Assembly (NCBI GenBank): GCA_947252645.1
Contig: CAMXWF010000012.1
Coordinates: 1-64,000 of the forward strand
DNA from: an uncultured Bacteroidia bacterium
Lineage (GTDB): Bacteria; Bacteroidota; Bacteroidia; Bacteroidales; CAJPTX01
Reading direction: 5' to 3'
Length of the DNA stretch: 64,000 bases
The first letter of the stretch is position 1, and every line of letters starts with the position of its first letter. Below the pieces are notes generated by a model. The model saw only the letters and a program-made list of their open reading frames with translations, was not told where the DNA came from and did not search any database. A program made the translations under genes and the position numbers. This document shows positions 44,045 through 53,206 of this stretch, piece by piece.

Positions 44045-44362
44045 AGGTATGAATCCCTCTCGCAAACGGCAGCTTAAAGGTAGGTAAATCTGCGGGGACG
44101 TATCAGTGCCTTAGGGCGATTCCCGGCCCGCACCACGCAGCGTGACCCCATGGGTTCGTAACGATCAGGGTAGGCCAGAGGCCCATGCGTAGCCGATGCC
44201 AGCGCGGTGCGACTCGCTGTGGCCACCGCTCGGCCCAGGGGAACTATTGTCGCAGCACTCCATGAATCAAAGGGCTTTGGCGCAGTGAAGTCTGCGCAGA
44301 CCCCTCCAAGTGGGGGATGCTCCCCGTCTCCCACGGGCAGCACATAATATGGGGGAAAATCG
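44045..44362. other. divergent intergenic region TPM/rpsF
   Basis: About 320 bp with no credible gene, RNA or repeat; only the rpsF promoter is recognised at its right end. Confidence 0.4.
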
Positions 44363-44370
44363 TACCTTCG
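44363..44370 (+). promoter_or_regulatory. -7 promoter element of the rpsF operon
   Basis: TACCTTCG lies 39 bp before the rpsF start. No clear -33 element is seen. Confidence 0.55.
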
Positions 44371-44409
44371 CGGCACGTAATAACCATAGAACGGTACAAA
44401 AGCACAAGT

Positions 44410-44775
44410 ATGGTCAATCACTATGAGACCGTCTTCATCGCAACTCCCGTTTTATCTGATGCCCAGGTAAAGGAGACGGTCAGCAAGTATCGTGACCTGA
44501 TAGCCGCTAACGGCGGAACGCTGGTCTACGAGGAGGATTGGGGACTGAAAAAGTTGGCATACCCGATCCAAAAGAAAACTACGGGCTTTTATCAGCTCCT
44601 AGAGTTCGAGGCCGAGGGAAGCCTGATCGACAAGCTGGAAACCCAGTATCGCCGCGATGAGCGGATCATCCGCTTCTTGACCTTCAAAATGGACAAGAAC
44701 GCTGTCGAGTACGCTGAGAAGCGTAGGAACAAACAGGCCGAGGCCGTAAAGAGCGAAGAGGAGGAAACGAAATAA
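44410..44775 (+). CDS. rpsF: 30S ribosomal protein S6
   Basis: A 121-aa ribosomal protein, which binds S18 on the 30S platform. The start at 44410 gives MVNHYETVFIATPVLSDAQV, the family N-terminus; a long upstream frame is rejected. The core LAYPIQKKTTGFYQLLEFEA and a charged C-terminal tail (KRRNKQAEAVKSEEEETK) are typical. Its stop overlaps the rpsR start by one base. Confidence 0.97.
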   Translation: MVNHYETVFIATPVLSDAQVKETVSKYRDLIAANGGTLVYEEDWGLKKLAYPIQKKTTGFYQLLEFEAEGSLIDKLETQYRRDERIIRFLTFKMDKNAVEYAEKRRNKQAEAVKSEEEETK

Positions 44776-45047
44776 TGGCCCAGAGCAAAACACCCGAGGT
44801 GCGCTTTCTTGCGCCACCAACCGTAGAGGTTAAGCGGAAAAAGTATTGCCGATTCCGCCGTAACGGCATCAAGTACGTTGACTACAAGGATCCCGAGTTC
44901 CTCAAGAAATTCCTCAACGAGCAGGGGAAAATACTGCCCCGTCGGCTCACGGGTACCTCGGCAAAGTTCCAGCGTAAGGTGGCCCAGGCCGTCAAGCGTG
45001 CGCGCCACTTGGCCCTGCTGCCCTTTGTGACCGATCTGATGAAATAG
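44775..45047 (+). CDS. rpsR: 30S ribosomal protein S18
   Basis: A 90-aa ribosomal protein, partner of S6. The KKYCRFRRNGIKYVDYKDPE block and the terminal RARHLALLPFV are diagnostic. The start codon shares a base with the rpsF stop (TAATG), so translation is coupled. No ssb gene intervenes between rpsF and rpsR. Confidence 0.97.
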   Translation: MAQSKTPEVRFLAPPTVEVKRKKYCRFRRNGIKYVDYKDPEFLKKFLNEQGKILPRRLTGTSAKFQRKVAQAVKRARHLALLPFVTDLMK

Positions 45048-45066
45048 CCAGGGAGGAGCGTTGAAT

Positions 45067-45513
45067 ATGAAAGTGATACTCAAAGAGGATATTGCCAAGC
45101 TCGGCGAAATGGGCGAGATGGTGGAGGTGAAGCCTGGCTTTGCGCGCAACTTCCTCATCCCCCAAGGGAAGGCAATGACAGCCACCCCGGCAGCTCGCAA
45201 GCAACTCGAAGAAACTATACGCCAGCGCGAACACAAGGAGGCCAAGCTGCGGGAGGAAGCACAGCAGCTGGCTACAAAGCTCGAGGGCATCACCCTCTCC
45301 ATAGGCGCCAAGGCCAGCAATTCGGGCAGAATTTATGGATCGGTCAACACCATCCAGATCGCCGAAGCCTTGGAGGCCAAGGGCTTCCGTGTCGAGCGTA
45401 AGCAGATCACCATCCTCCAAGACCCCATCAAGGAGCTGGGAAGCTACAAGGCCTCCGTCAAGCTGCACCGCGATGTGAAGGTCGACGTAGACTTCGAGGT
45501 GATAGCCGAGTAG
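45067..45513 (+). CDS. rplI: 50S ribosomal protein L9
   Basis: A 148-aa ribosomal protein with the N-terminal domain MKVILKEDIAKLG and PGFARNFLIPQGKA, a connecting helix, and a C-terminal domain. The ATG at 45067 has GGGAGGAG at a distance of 8 nt; a TTG six bases upstream is not needed. It is the last gene of the ribosomal operon and is followed by a hairpin. Confidence 0.97.
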   Translation: MKVILKEDIAKLGEMGEMVEVKPGFARNFLIPQGKAMTATPAARKQLEETIRQREHKEAKLREEAQQLATKLEGITLSIGAKASNSGRIYGSVNTIQIAEALEAKGFRVERKQITILQDPIKELGSYKASVKLHRDVKVDVDFEVIAE

Positions 45514-45534
45514 ACCCATCAGATTCAGAATTTG

Positions 45535-45578
45535 GGGAGGCAGACAAGGACACACGCTCCAGTCTGCCTCCCGCGTTT
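45535..45578 (+). terminator. terminator hairpin after rplI
   Basis: A perfect 11-bp stem (45535-45545 with 45562-45572) with a 16-nt loop is followed by GCGTTTAT. It separates the ribosomal operon from purE. Confidence 0.75.
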
Positions 45579-45612
45579 ATTCTGGCGCAACGCCGAGAGC
45601 TTCAAGAATAAT

Positions 45613-46128
45613 ATGATGAATACACCGTTGGTATCAATTATCATGGGCAGCATCTCCGACCTAGAGGTCATGCGCCCAGCTATGGCCTTCCTGGATGAGC
45701 AGGGCATCTACTTTGAGGTCAACGCCCTCTCTGCCCACCGCACACCCCTCGAGGTGGCTAAGTTTGCCCAGGAGGCTAAGTCCAGGGGGATTAAAGTGAT
45801 TATCGCCGGGGCTGGAGGTGCCGCCCATCTGCCAGGCGTAATTGCAGCTTCCACCACCCTGCCCGTGATAGGGGTGCCCATTCGCTCCTCCAACTCCTTG
45901 GAAGGTCTAGATTCCATACTTTCTATCCTGCAGATGCCCTCCGGCATCCCGGTGGCCACAGTCGCCCTTGATGGGGCTAAAAATGCCGCCATCCTAGCCC
46001 TGGAGATCTTGGCCCTCGGCTGCCAGGAGTGCGCAGAAAAAATGGAAAGGTTCAAGAAATCGCTAGCAGGCAAAGTGGTCAAAGCCAATGAGGAACTGGG
46101 CGCAGTCTCCTACAAGCACAAGGCCTAG
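45613..46128 (+). CDS. purE: N5-carboxyaminoimidazole ribonucleotide mutase
   Basis: A 171-aa class I PurE, which converts N5-CAIR to CAIR in purine synthesis. The motifs MGSISDLEVM, NALSAHRTP, and GAGGAAHLPGV are complete. The start is ATG at 45613 or 45616; the longer upstream frame passes through the terminator. No purK neighbour is seen. Confidence 0.96.
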   Translation: MMNTPLVSIIMGSISDLEVMRPAMAFLDEQGIYFEVNALSAHRTPLEVAKFAQEAKSRGIKVIIAGAGGAAHLPGVIAASTTLPVIGVPIRSSNSLEGLDSILSILQMPSGIPVATVALDGAKNAAILALEILALGCQECAEKMERFKKSLAGKVVKANEELGAVSYKHKA

Positions 46129-46177
46129 TTGCAAGTGCCCAACGAGTGTAGTTTCTAGCTGAGACTAGGATAGCCCA

Positions 46178-46987
46178 TTGCACGAGCTTCCTGTGGAGCC
46201 CACTGGTAAGCTGGCCCCGCGCAAGAGCTTGGGGCAGCATTTTCTGCGCGACCAGCGTGCTGCCGACCGCATCGTCCAAGCCCTACAGGCGCAGCGCGAC
46301 GAGCAGGTTGTGGAGATCGGGCCAGGCGAGGGGGCGCTTACGGGTAGACTCCTTCAGCTCTACGGTCAGAAGCTGCGCTGTCTGGAGGTGGATGCACGCG
46401 CCGTTGACCTGTTACGCAGAGCTTTTCCAGCCTACGGCGCATGCTTTGTGGAGACTGATTGCCTCCACTTCGACTTCTCCACGCTTCCTGCCCCAAACCT
46501 GCTCTTAGTGGGCAACCTACCTTACAACATCTCCTCCCAGATCCTTTTCCTGGTCCTGGAGCTGCACGCAAGGGTGCGGCGTTGTGTCTTCATGTTGCAG
46601 CTGGAGGTGGCCCAGCGAATTGCCGCACAACCAGGTAGTAGACAATATGGCATCCTGAGCGTCTTGTTGCAGGCGCACTACCACGTCAGCATCCTTCTTA
46701 CTCTTCCCCCTGGGGCCTTTACGCCACCGCCCAAGGTCAACTCCGCTGTGCTAGTGTTGGAGCGTGGACAGAATAGGATTGACAGCGTAGATGAAGTGTC
46801 CTTTAGCCACGTAGTCAAGGCCGCATTCAACCAGCGGCGGAAAACCCTACGCAATGCGCTCCGCAATGCGTACCCTGGCCTCCCAGATGCCCTGTGGAAC
46901 ACCCTTCCCTACGCAGGGCTACGCCCCGAACAGCTCTCGGTCGAACGCTTTGTTGAGGTCACCAAGCACTTGTCGCAGATGGCGTAG
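46178..46987 (+). CDS. rsmA: 16S rRNA dimethyladenosine transferase
   Basis: A 269-aa methyltransferase (KsgA) that dimethylates two adenosines near the 3' end of 16S rRNA. The SAM motif EIGPGEGALT, the catalytic NLPYNIS, and PPPKVNSAV are present, and KSLGQHFLRD opens the domain. No ATG precedes this block in frame, so the start must be TTG at 46178 or GTG at 46193; TTG has an AGGA upstream. It converges with the ABC-transporter operon, 16 bp away. Confidence 0.95.
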   Translation: MHELPVEPTGKLAPRKSLGQHFLRDQRAADRIVQALQAQRDEQVVEIGPGEGALTGRLLQLYGQKLRCLEVDARAVDLLRRAFPAYGACFVETDCLHFDFSTLPAPNLLLVGNLPYNISSQILFLVLELHARVRRCVFMLQLEVAQRIAAQPGSRQYGILSVLLQAHYHVSILLTLPPGAFTPPPKVNSAVLVLERGQNRIDSVDEVSFSHVVKAAFNQRRKTLRNALRNAYPGLPDALWNTLPYAGLRPEQLSVERFVEVTKHLSQMA

Positions 46988-47003
46988 GGCGCGGCGTGTA
47001 CCC

Positions 47004-48116
47004 CTAATGGTCTACCTTCTTGTAGCTGGCGATAGCCCAGAGATAGATGCCCACCGCAAACAGCCCAAGCTTCCAGAGATTGCCGTAGCCATCGGCAAAA
47101 TGCGCGCTATGGATGTAAAATAGCCGCATGGAGTCCATGTAGTAGGTCACTGGATTGAGGTACGCCACCGCCTGCGCCCATACAGGCATCGACTCCACAG
47201 GGGTAAATAGACCGCTGAGCAGCAGGATGATGAGGATAAAGAACAGCATGAGAAACATGGCCTGCTGCATCCGGTGCGAGTAGTTGGACACTACCATACC
47301 GAGTCCAGATATGGTGGGAACAAAGAGCAGCGAAACGGCCAAAACACCAAGTAAGCTTCCTCCAGGCCAAAAACCATAGACCAATCCTATTAGGGCTATC
47401 CCGATGCCTAGGATCACCAGCCCTATGATGCAGTATGGGAGAAGCTTGGACAAAATGAAGTCCTTCTTCTTTACCGGGGTCACGTTTATCTGCTGGAGCG
47501 TCCCGCTCTCCTTCTCGCCTACGATGTTGAGTGCCGGGAGTATTCCGCAAATCAGCGTGGTCATCAGGACGATGAAGGCTGGAAGCATGAAAAGCTTGTA
47601 GTCCAGCTCACGGTTGAACTTCAGGTCGGTTGCCACGCGCACCTTCGGACGTACACGCTCCTCCAGGGCATGCTCGGCCAGCAGATCCTCCGTGAAGGTG
47701 CGCAGTATGGCGTTCAGATAGCTCACGGCCAGCTGCGATTGGGTGGCATCCACGGCGTTGGCCGCCAGGTAGACTGTGGGGTTGCCCCCTATCGAGAGCT
47801 GCTTGCTGAAATCCCCGGGTAGCTCCAGAATTAGCCCGGCCTCCCCATTGTCTACGGCCGCATAGGCCGCCTGGTAGGAGGCCATAGGAGGCAATTCGGT
47901 GAAGTAGGGAGAGGCATCGATCTTCTGCTCAAGGCGTTGCGCCAAGGGCCCTTGATCATGATCCACCACCGCTATCCGGACGTTTTTAAGCTCAAAGGTT
48001 ATGGCCCACGGGAGCACGAGCAGCATCAGTATCGGAAAACCAATCACCATGCCCATGATGACTGGATTCCTAAAAAGCTGAAGAAATTCCTTCTCAAGAA
48101 GATACTTAAGAACCAT
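47004..48116 (-). CDS. ABC-2 type permease, YbhR-like
   Basis: A 370-aa membrane component with one N-terminal TM, a long periplasmic loop (about 45-175) and five TMs from about residue 178. The ABC-2 EKESGTLQQINVTP segment after TM2 is the usual coupling region. It is the last gene of the export operon and pairs with the permease before it as a heterodimer. The start is ATG 48116, or GTG 48122, which overlaps the upstream stop by one base. Confidence 0.92.
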   Translation of the reverse strand: MVLKYLLEKEFLQLFRNPVIMGMVIGFPILMLLVLPWAITFELKNVRIAVVDHDQGPLAQRLEQKIDASPYFTELPPMASYQAAYAAVDNGEAGLILELPGDFSKQLSIGGNPTVYLAANAVDATQSQLAVSYLNAILRTFTEDLLAEHALEERVRPKVRVATDLKFNRELDYKLFMLPAFIVLMTTLICGILPALNIVGEKESGTLQQINVTPVKKKDFILSKLLPYCIIGLVILGIGIALIGLVYGFWPGGSLLGVLAVSLLFVPTISGLGMVVSNYSHRMQQAMFLMLFFILIILLLSGLFTPVESMPVWAQAVAYLNPVTYYMDSMRLFYIHSAHFADGYGNLWKLGLFAVGIYLWAIASYKKVDH

Positions 48117-48121
48117 ACGCA

Positions 48122-49225
48122 CTACCCCAGGCGGGGCTTGAGCTTAAATATGCTGAGGCCAGTGAGCACGGCAGTCATCCCAAGCAGCACTACGTGGTGT
48201 ATCCAGATGACCCCCCAGCTTGACCCTTGTATCATGACGCGGCGCACGCCGTCAACGTACCATTTGGCGGGCACTAGCTGCGCCAGCCACTGCAGGAGCA
48301 CAGGCATGTTGGCTAGGGGGAAGATCATCCCCGAGAGCACTAGCGTGGGGAGCATCATCCCAATGCCCGCTATCATGATGGCAGCCGCTTGGTCAGTGGC
48401 CACTGTGGACACAAATAGCCCTATGGCTAGCGCAAGGAGGATGTATGAGAACGACAACGTGCACAGGGGCAGCAACTCCCCACGGATAGGCACCCCCAGC
48501 AGAAACGTTGACACCACCAGGAAGCTAGCCAGATTCACCATGGAGATCACCAGGTAGGGCACCATCTTCGCCAGCATCATGGTGTAGGAGTTGAGCGGGG
48601 AGGCCAGCAGCACCTCCATCGACCCCGTCTCCTTCTCCCGCACTATCGACACGCTGGTCATGATGCTACAGATGATGATGAGCACCAGCCCCATGACCCC
48701 AGGTACGAAGTGATAGGCTGAGTTGAGGGCTGAGTTGAAAAGCATCCTTTGCTCCACCTCTATCCCAAACGGCAGCGGCCGCCCACTATCCTCCTGGAGC
48801 AGCTGGCCCACGATGCCCTGGATGTAGCCCGACGCAATGGTACCCATATTCGGATTAGCGGCGTTGACACGCACGGAAATATTGGCCCCCACTCCGGATT
48901 GGCTATTGCGCTCTAGACCTGGTGGGATGATGACCGCCAAGTCGATAGCTCCACGGCGTAGGGCCTGGTCTATCTGCGACAGGTCATCGTATCGAGCCTT
49001 GAAAATGAAGTACGGATTGTGGGCTATGGCCTGTCCAAGCCTTTGGGAAAATGAGCCCTTGTCCTGGTCTACGATGGCCACCTTGAGGTTCGTCACGTCT
49101 GTATTGAGCGCATAGCCAAACAGCAGCAGCTGCGCAATCGGCAGTACGATCAGGATGAGCATCGTCCGCCTGTCGCGGGAGATGTGGAGAAACTCTTTGA
49201 GTACAAATACCAAGAAGGTGCGCAT
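48122..49225 (-). CDS. ABC-2 type permease, YbhS-like
   Basis: A 367-aa permease of the same layout: one N-terminal TM (about 20-40), a large extracytoplasmic loop and a C-terminal TM bundle. The coupling segment REKETGSMEVLLASPLNSY corresponds to that of its partner. It starts 18 bp after the second ATPase gene. Its substrate is unknown; YbhFSR-type systems in E. coli are drug and cation exporters. Confidence 0.92.
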   Translation of the reverse strand: MRTFLVFVLKEFLHISRDRRTMLILIVLPIAQLLLFGYALNTDVTNLKVAIVDQDKGSFSQRLGQAIAHNPYFIFKARYDDLSQIDQALRRGAIDLAVIIPPGLERNSQSGVGANISVRVNAANPNMGTIASGYIQGIVGQLLQEDSGRPLPFGIEVEQRMLFNSALNSAYHFVPGVMGLVLIIICSIMTSVSIVREKETGSMEVLLASPLNSYTMMLAKMVPYLVISMVNLASFLVVSTFLLGVPIRGELLPLCTLSFSYILLALAIGLFVSTVATDQAAAIMIAGIGMMLPTLVLSGMIFPLANMPVLLQWLAQLVPAKWYVDGVRRVMIQGSSWGVIWIHHVVLLGMTAVLTGLSIFKLKPRLG

Positions 49226-49243
49226 GTCGAGCTAGGCTGAGCG

Positions 49244-49996
49244 TTAGTCGGTCCGCGTGGCTTGTCGCGCCAGACCGCTGAACACCTCATTCATAGAGCC
49301 TACCTGGAACCGTCGCTTGAGGTTAGCCGGCGTATCCAGCGCCTTGATTTGGCCGTCCACCATGATCGACACCCGGTGACAGTACTCGGCCTCGTCCATG
49401 AAGTGCGTGGTGACAAATACCGTCGTCCCCTGCTCCGCGGCCTCATAGATCAGCTCCCAGAATCGCCGACGCGTCGTGGGACTAACACCCCCAGTAGGCT
49501 CATCGAGAAAAACTATCTGCGGATTGTGGAATATGGCCACCGAGAAGGCCAACTCCTGCTTCCATCCAAGCGGCAAGGCCTTCACCATCGTGTTGCCATA
49601 ATCCGAAAAGTGTAGCCGATCCAAAAGCTCCCGGGTCTTCTGCGCAATCTGGCGATCGCGCATCCCGTATATCCCTGCGTACAGTCGGATATTCTCCTTG
49701 ACCGTGAGATCTGAGTAGAGGGAAAATTTCTGCATCATGAAGCCGATGCAGCGCTTGATCTGCTCCCGCTGGCGAAGAATGTCATACCCCGCCACCTGCC
49801 CACGCCCCCCGCTGGGCCGGGTGATGCCGCAGAGCATCTTCATGGCTGTCGTCTTCCCCGCGCCATTGGCCCCCAAAAAACCAAATATCTCGCCCCGCTG
49901 CACCTCGAACGAGAGGTGATCCACGGCTACAAAATCACCGTAGTGCTTCGTAAGGCCTTCCACCTGGATGGCCAGTGGGGTATTCGTCCCAGGCAT
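49244..49996 (-). CDS. ABC transporter ATPase, second half of a split YbhF
   Basis: A 250-aa nucleotide-binding protein: Walker A GANGAGKTTAMK, Q-loop, Walker B IVFLDEPTGGVSP. The signature is degenerate, LPLGWKQ in place of LSGGQ, as in the C-terminal half of E. coli YbhF. The ATG at 49996 has GGAGG 7 nt upstream and lies one base after the stop of the first ATPase. The two ATPases together correspond to the single double-domain YbhF. Confidence 0.92.
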   Translation of the reverse strand: MPGTNTPLAIQVEGLTKHYGDFVAVDHLSFEVQRGEIFGFLGANGAGKTTAMKMLCGITRPSGGRGQVAGYDILRQREQIKRCIGFMMQKFSLYSDLTVKENIRLYAGIYGMRDRQIAQKTRELLDRLHFSDYGNTMVKALPLGWKQELAFSVAIFHNPQIVFLDEPTGGVSPTTRRRFWELIYEAAEQGTTVFVTTHFMDEAEYCHRVSIMVDGQIKALDTPANLKRRFQVGSMNEVFSGLARQATRTD

Positions 49997-49997
49997 C

Positions 49998-50936
49998 CTA
50001 CACCTCCGCAAACGCCATGAAACAATCCTCCACGCTAGGCTTAATCGTCTCCACTTGGGCCTCCGCGTAGCCTAACTTGGCCAATTCTCGGATCAGCAAC
50101 GCAACAGGGGTCCCCGGCTGAAGGTTCACATGGTGTGTGTCTCCAAAAGCCACTGAGCGCGTCACGAATGGCATCTGGCGCAGAGCCAACAGCGACCCCC
50201 GCCTATCGCTGGCACTCACGCTATAGAGCGGCTCCCGGTAGCGGCCTATGACCCCCTGGGGGGTGTCGATGAGCAGCAGGTCGCCCCCGCGCATAAACGC
50301 TATCCGGTCGCACATACTCGCCTCGTCCATGTAGGCAGTCGAAACCACAATCGTCACTCCTTGTCGCGCCAACCCCTTGAGGGCTTGCCAGAGCTCCCCT
50401 CGTGATACCGGATCCACGCCTGTTGTCGGCTCATCGAGCAATAGCAGCATCGGGCGGTGGATCAGCACGCAGCACAAGGCCAGCTTCTGCTTCATCCCGC
50501 CTGAGAGCGCACCAGCCATGCGCTTACGGTAGGGAGCAAGAGGGGCGTACACATCGCTGATGAGGTGGAAGTTCTTCCGGATGCGCGAATCGAAAAGCGT
50601 GGCAAAAAAACGGATGTTCTCCTCCACCGAGAGATCCTGGTAGAGCGAAAACACCCCCGGCATGTAGCCCAAGTGCGGACGTATCTTGCGGTAGTCCGAC
50701 ACCAAATCCCACCCCGCCAGACGCCCGCAACCACCATTGGGCAGCAGGAGCGTGGCCAGCATCCGTATGAGGGTGGTCTTACCTGCCCCGTCGGGCCCAA
50801 TTAACCCAAATATCTCCCCCCTCGACACGCTGAAGGATATGCCGCGCTCGGCCGTCCCCACGCCCGTACGCCGCCCACCTTTCCTCGGGGGGGTAAAGCT
50901 CTTCCATAAATCCTCAATCTCCAGAAGCGCGCTCAC
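49998..50936 (-). CDS. ABC transporter ATPase, first half of a split YbhF
   Basis: A 312-aa nucleotide-binding protein with an intact Walker A GPDGAGKTTLIRM, signature LSGGMKQKLAL and Walker B MLLLLDEPTTGVDP, plus a C-terminal extension of about 70 residues. It is thus the consensus-signature partner of the degenerate ATPase downstream. The start is GTG at 50936 with AAAGGA upstream. It follows the membrane-fusion gene after 36 bp. Confidence 0.92.
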   Translation of the reverse strand: MSALLEIEDLWKSFTPPRKGGRRTGVGTAERGISFSVSRGEIFGLIGPDGAGKTTLIRMLATLLLPNGGCGRLAGWDLVSDYRKIRPHLGYMPGVFSLYQDLSVEENIRFFATLFDSRIRKNFHLISDVYAPLAPYRKRMAGALSGGMKQKLALCCVLIHRPMLLLLDEPTTGVDPVSRGELWQALKGLARQGVTIVVSTAYMDEASMCDRIAFMRGGDLLLIDTPQGVIGRYREPLYSVSASDRRGSLLALRQMPFVTRSVAFGDTHHVNLQPGTPVALLIRELAKLGYAEAQVETIKPSVEDCFMAFAEV

Positions 50937-50972
50937 TCCAACGTCCTTTCAACCACTGCACCCTGCGGGGCT

Positions 50973-51881
50973 CTATTGACGGAACCTAACCTCCCCATAC
51001 ATGCCGATCTTGAGCCGACCATCGTTGGGTACGCTTACCTTGACCGCGTAGACGAGATTCTCACGCTCATCCTTTGTCTGAACCGTCTTAGGCGTGAACT
51101 CTGCCTTCGGGGAAATCCAGCTCACACGTCCAGGGTAGCACTCCATCTCGTGCTTCGGGGCATCCGCGTACACATCCACCTGCTGGCCAAGCTTTAGCGT
51201 ATAGAGCATCTGGGCCGAGAGGTACACCCGCAACTGCAGGGTGTCTAGGTTCACCATCTGGAGCAGCGGCATCCCTTGCCCCGCCAGCTCACCCTCATCC
51301 ACGTAGGACTGCAGAATGACCCCATCGATAGGGCAGCAAACCTGGCACTTGCGCAGCTGTTCACGCACCAGCTGCATCTGTATCTCCAGGGCCTCCCGCT
51401 CAGCATCTACTTGCAGGTTAGCCTTGTCCAGCTGTGACGAAAGTGCCTCCTTTTGGCTCGCCACCAGCTTGATCTGGGCCTCTATGTCGTCCAGCTGTTT
51501 CTGGTTCGCAGCCTTGGCCTCTAGAAGACGTAGCGTGCGGTCACGCTCCTGCTGCAGCTTCTCGAGCTGATTGCGCAGCGCCGCCGTCTGGCGGAGCACA
51601 TCGGGAGAGGACGCCTCCACGCCACGCAGCTTGGCCTCCAGTGCCTTGAGCTGTAAGTGCAGGTAGGTGCTGTCAATCTGACCTACCTTGGTCCCTCGCA
51701 GTAGCTCCTTGCCCTCAGGGGCGCACCACCACACGATCCTGCCATTGCTCTCTGACGACACTAGCACCTCGCGCCCCTCAAAAAAACCCGAAGCCACCTG
51801 CTCCTCACCTCGGCGCCCACAGCCGCAGAGGGGAAAAACCAACATGGCCATGTAAAGAGCTATCCTAACGCTATTTCGCAT
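50973..51881 (-). CDS. HlyD-type membrane fusion lipoprotein
   Basis: A 302-aa periplasmic adaptor (YbhG-like). A signal peptide ends in a lipobox PLCGC (Cys21). Then come a short barrel half, a long coiled-coil hairpin (about residues 80-190, heptad pattern) and the second lipoyl/barrel half, CCPIDGVILQSYVDEGELA. It bridges the inner-membrane ABC pump to TolC. The start at 51881 overlaps the TolC gene by 11 bp; a longer upstream frame lies within tolC and is rejected. Confidence 0.92.
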   Translation of the reverse strand: MRNSVRIALYMAMLVFPLCGCGRRGEEQVASGFFEGREVLVSSESNGRIVWWCAPEGKELLRGTKVGQIDSTYLHLQLKALEAKLRGVEASSPDVLRQTAALRNQLEKLQQERDRTLRLLEAKAANQKQLDDIEAQIKLVASQKEALSSQLDKANLQVDAEREALEIQMQLVREQLRKCQVCCPIDGVILQSYVDEGELAGQGMPLLQMVNLDTLQLRVYLSAQMLYTLKLGQQVDVYADAPKHEMECYPGRVSWISPKAEFTPKTVQTKDERENLVYAVKVSVPNDGRLKIGMYGEVRFRQ

Positions 51882-53163
51882 CTTCCGTCCTATATATCTT
51901 GTCGCACGCATAGTAGGCTTCCAGCTGCTGCACTTGGTGCTCCACGCGTAGCTGCTCGGCCTGCTGCTGCTCATCTATGGCATCGAGCAACTCCGAGGTG
52001 CTAGCCGTACCAAGCTCTACGCGACTCTCCAGGTTCTTCACTATGGTGCTGTGCATCGCTATCATCGCCTCGTCCTCGGCTAGCAGGGCCTCATAGCCGC
52101 CCGCAGAGCGCTCGTGATCAGCCTGCTCGGCGGTCAGCTTCCGCAATACCGCATCCTGGGAAAGTAGCTCTATCGATTTCCGAAGCTGTAGCGTCCGCCG
52201 TTGCTCGGCGTAGTCGTACAGCGAACCAAAATTCCACTCCACCTTCAGACCAACAACGTAGTACCACTCGAATGCATCCTTAAGCATATTCAGGGCCGGA
52301 TTCCCCCAGCCGCCTTGGAAGAAAATGAACGCATGGGGGTAGATCTTCGACGTCAGCGCCCGTAGCTGCTCATCCACCAGTGACACCCGATTCTTGATCA
52401 GCACCACCGAAGGATGCCGCATCAGATCCAACGCAGCTCCCCGTGCAGGCAGCGTGGGCATTTGGAGGGTGCGCCCCGTGAGGTCGAGCTTAAGCAATTC
52501 GCCCAAGCTGCCCGCCAGCTGCTTGCGAGCCGTCTCCATCTCTATGCGCCCTTGCTTGGCCCGGTGCATCTGGATCTCCACCCGCTGCACATCGATCCCA
52601 TTGGCCACACCGCTCGACACGCACGCTTCCACCCGCAATAGTTGACGCGCAAGCACCTGCTCTAGTAGCCCGTGGCGCTTTAAACGCTCATCCAGAAGCA
52701 GGAGGGCAAAATAGAGCTTCTCTGTTTGCTCATGGACTCCCTCCAGCTGTTCCCGCACCTGCGAGATCCCCACGCGACCCTCGGCTTGCACTATCCGCCC
52801 TCGAGCCCCTGTCGCCCCTCCGTCCCAGACGATCTGGTTCACCTGACCATAGAGCCCGTACTGATCCCTGCGTGGCTTCGGTACCTCAAAACCATACGAT
52901 GATAGATCCAAGTCAAGACTCGTCACTTCGCTTTGATACGAGGCCTTGCCCCCCAGCGATAGCTGCGGCACATAGGCCAGTAGCAGGCTCTTCCTGTGCG
53001 CCTCGGCCGCCTGCGAAATGAGTGTCACCTGGTGCGAAAGGGGATACGCTGTGTCTATGATGCGGTGACACTCTTCTAGCGTCAAGGGCTGTCCATTTGC
53101 CGAACCGCATGCCCATGACTGCAGCAGCAACAGACCCAAAAACAACAATCCACATCGCTTCAT
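51871..53163 (-). CDS. TolC-family outer-membrane efflux protein
   Basis: A 430-aa outer-membrane channel with a signal peptide and the duplicated helical pattern of TolC (LTLEECHRIIDTAYPLSHQV at the N-terminus, and a second repeat near the C-terminus with LLDAIDEQQQAEQLR). It serves the exporter operon it heads. The start is taken as ATG 53163, which follows the signal better than the ATG at 53175. It begins 43 bp after the propeptide-like gene. Confidence 0.92.
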   Translation of the reverse strand: MKRCGLLFLGLLLLQSWACGSANGQPLTLEECHRIIDTAYPLSHQVTLISQAAEAHRKSLLLAYVPQLSLGGKASYQSEVTSLDLDLSSYGFEVPKPRRDQYGLYGQVNQIVWDGGATGARGRIVQAEGRVGISQVREQLEGVHEQTEKLYFALLLLDERLKRHGLLEQVLARQLLRVEACVSSGVANGIDVQRVEIQMHRAKQGRIEMETARKQLAGSLGELLKLDLTGRTLQMPTLPARGAALDLMRHPSVVLIKNRVSLVDEQLRALTSKIYPHAFIFFQGGWGNPALNMLKDAFEWYYVVGLKVEWNFGSLYDYAEQRRTLQLRKSIELLSQDAVLRKLTAEQADHERSAGGYEALLAEDEAMIAMHSTIVKNLESRVELGTASTSELLDAIDEQQQAEQLRVEHQVQQLEAYYACDKIYRTEDAK

Positions 53164-53206
53164 GCTCACTACCATCTCCCCTGCCTACATGTACCCCACA
53201 CCATCC

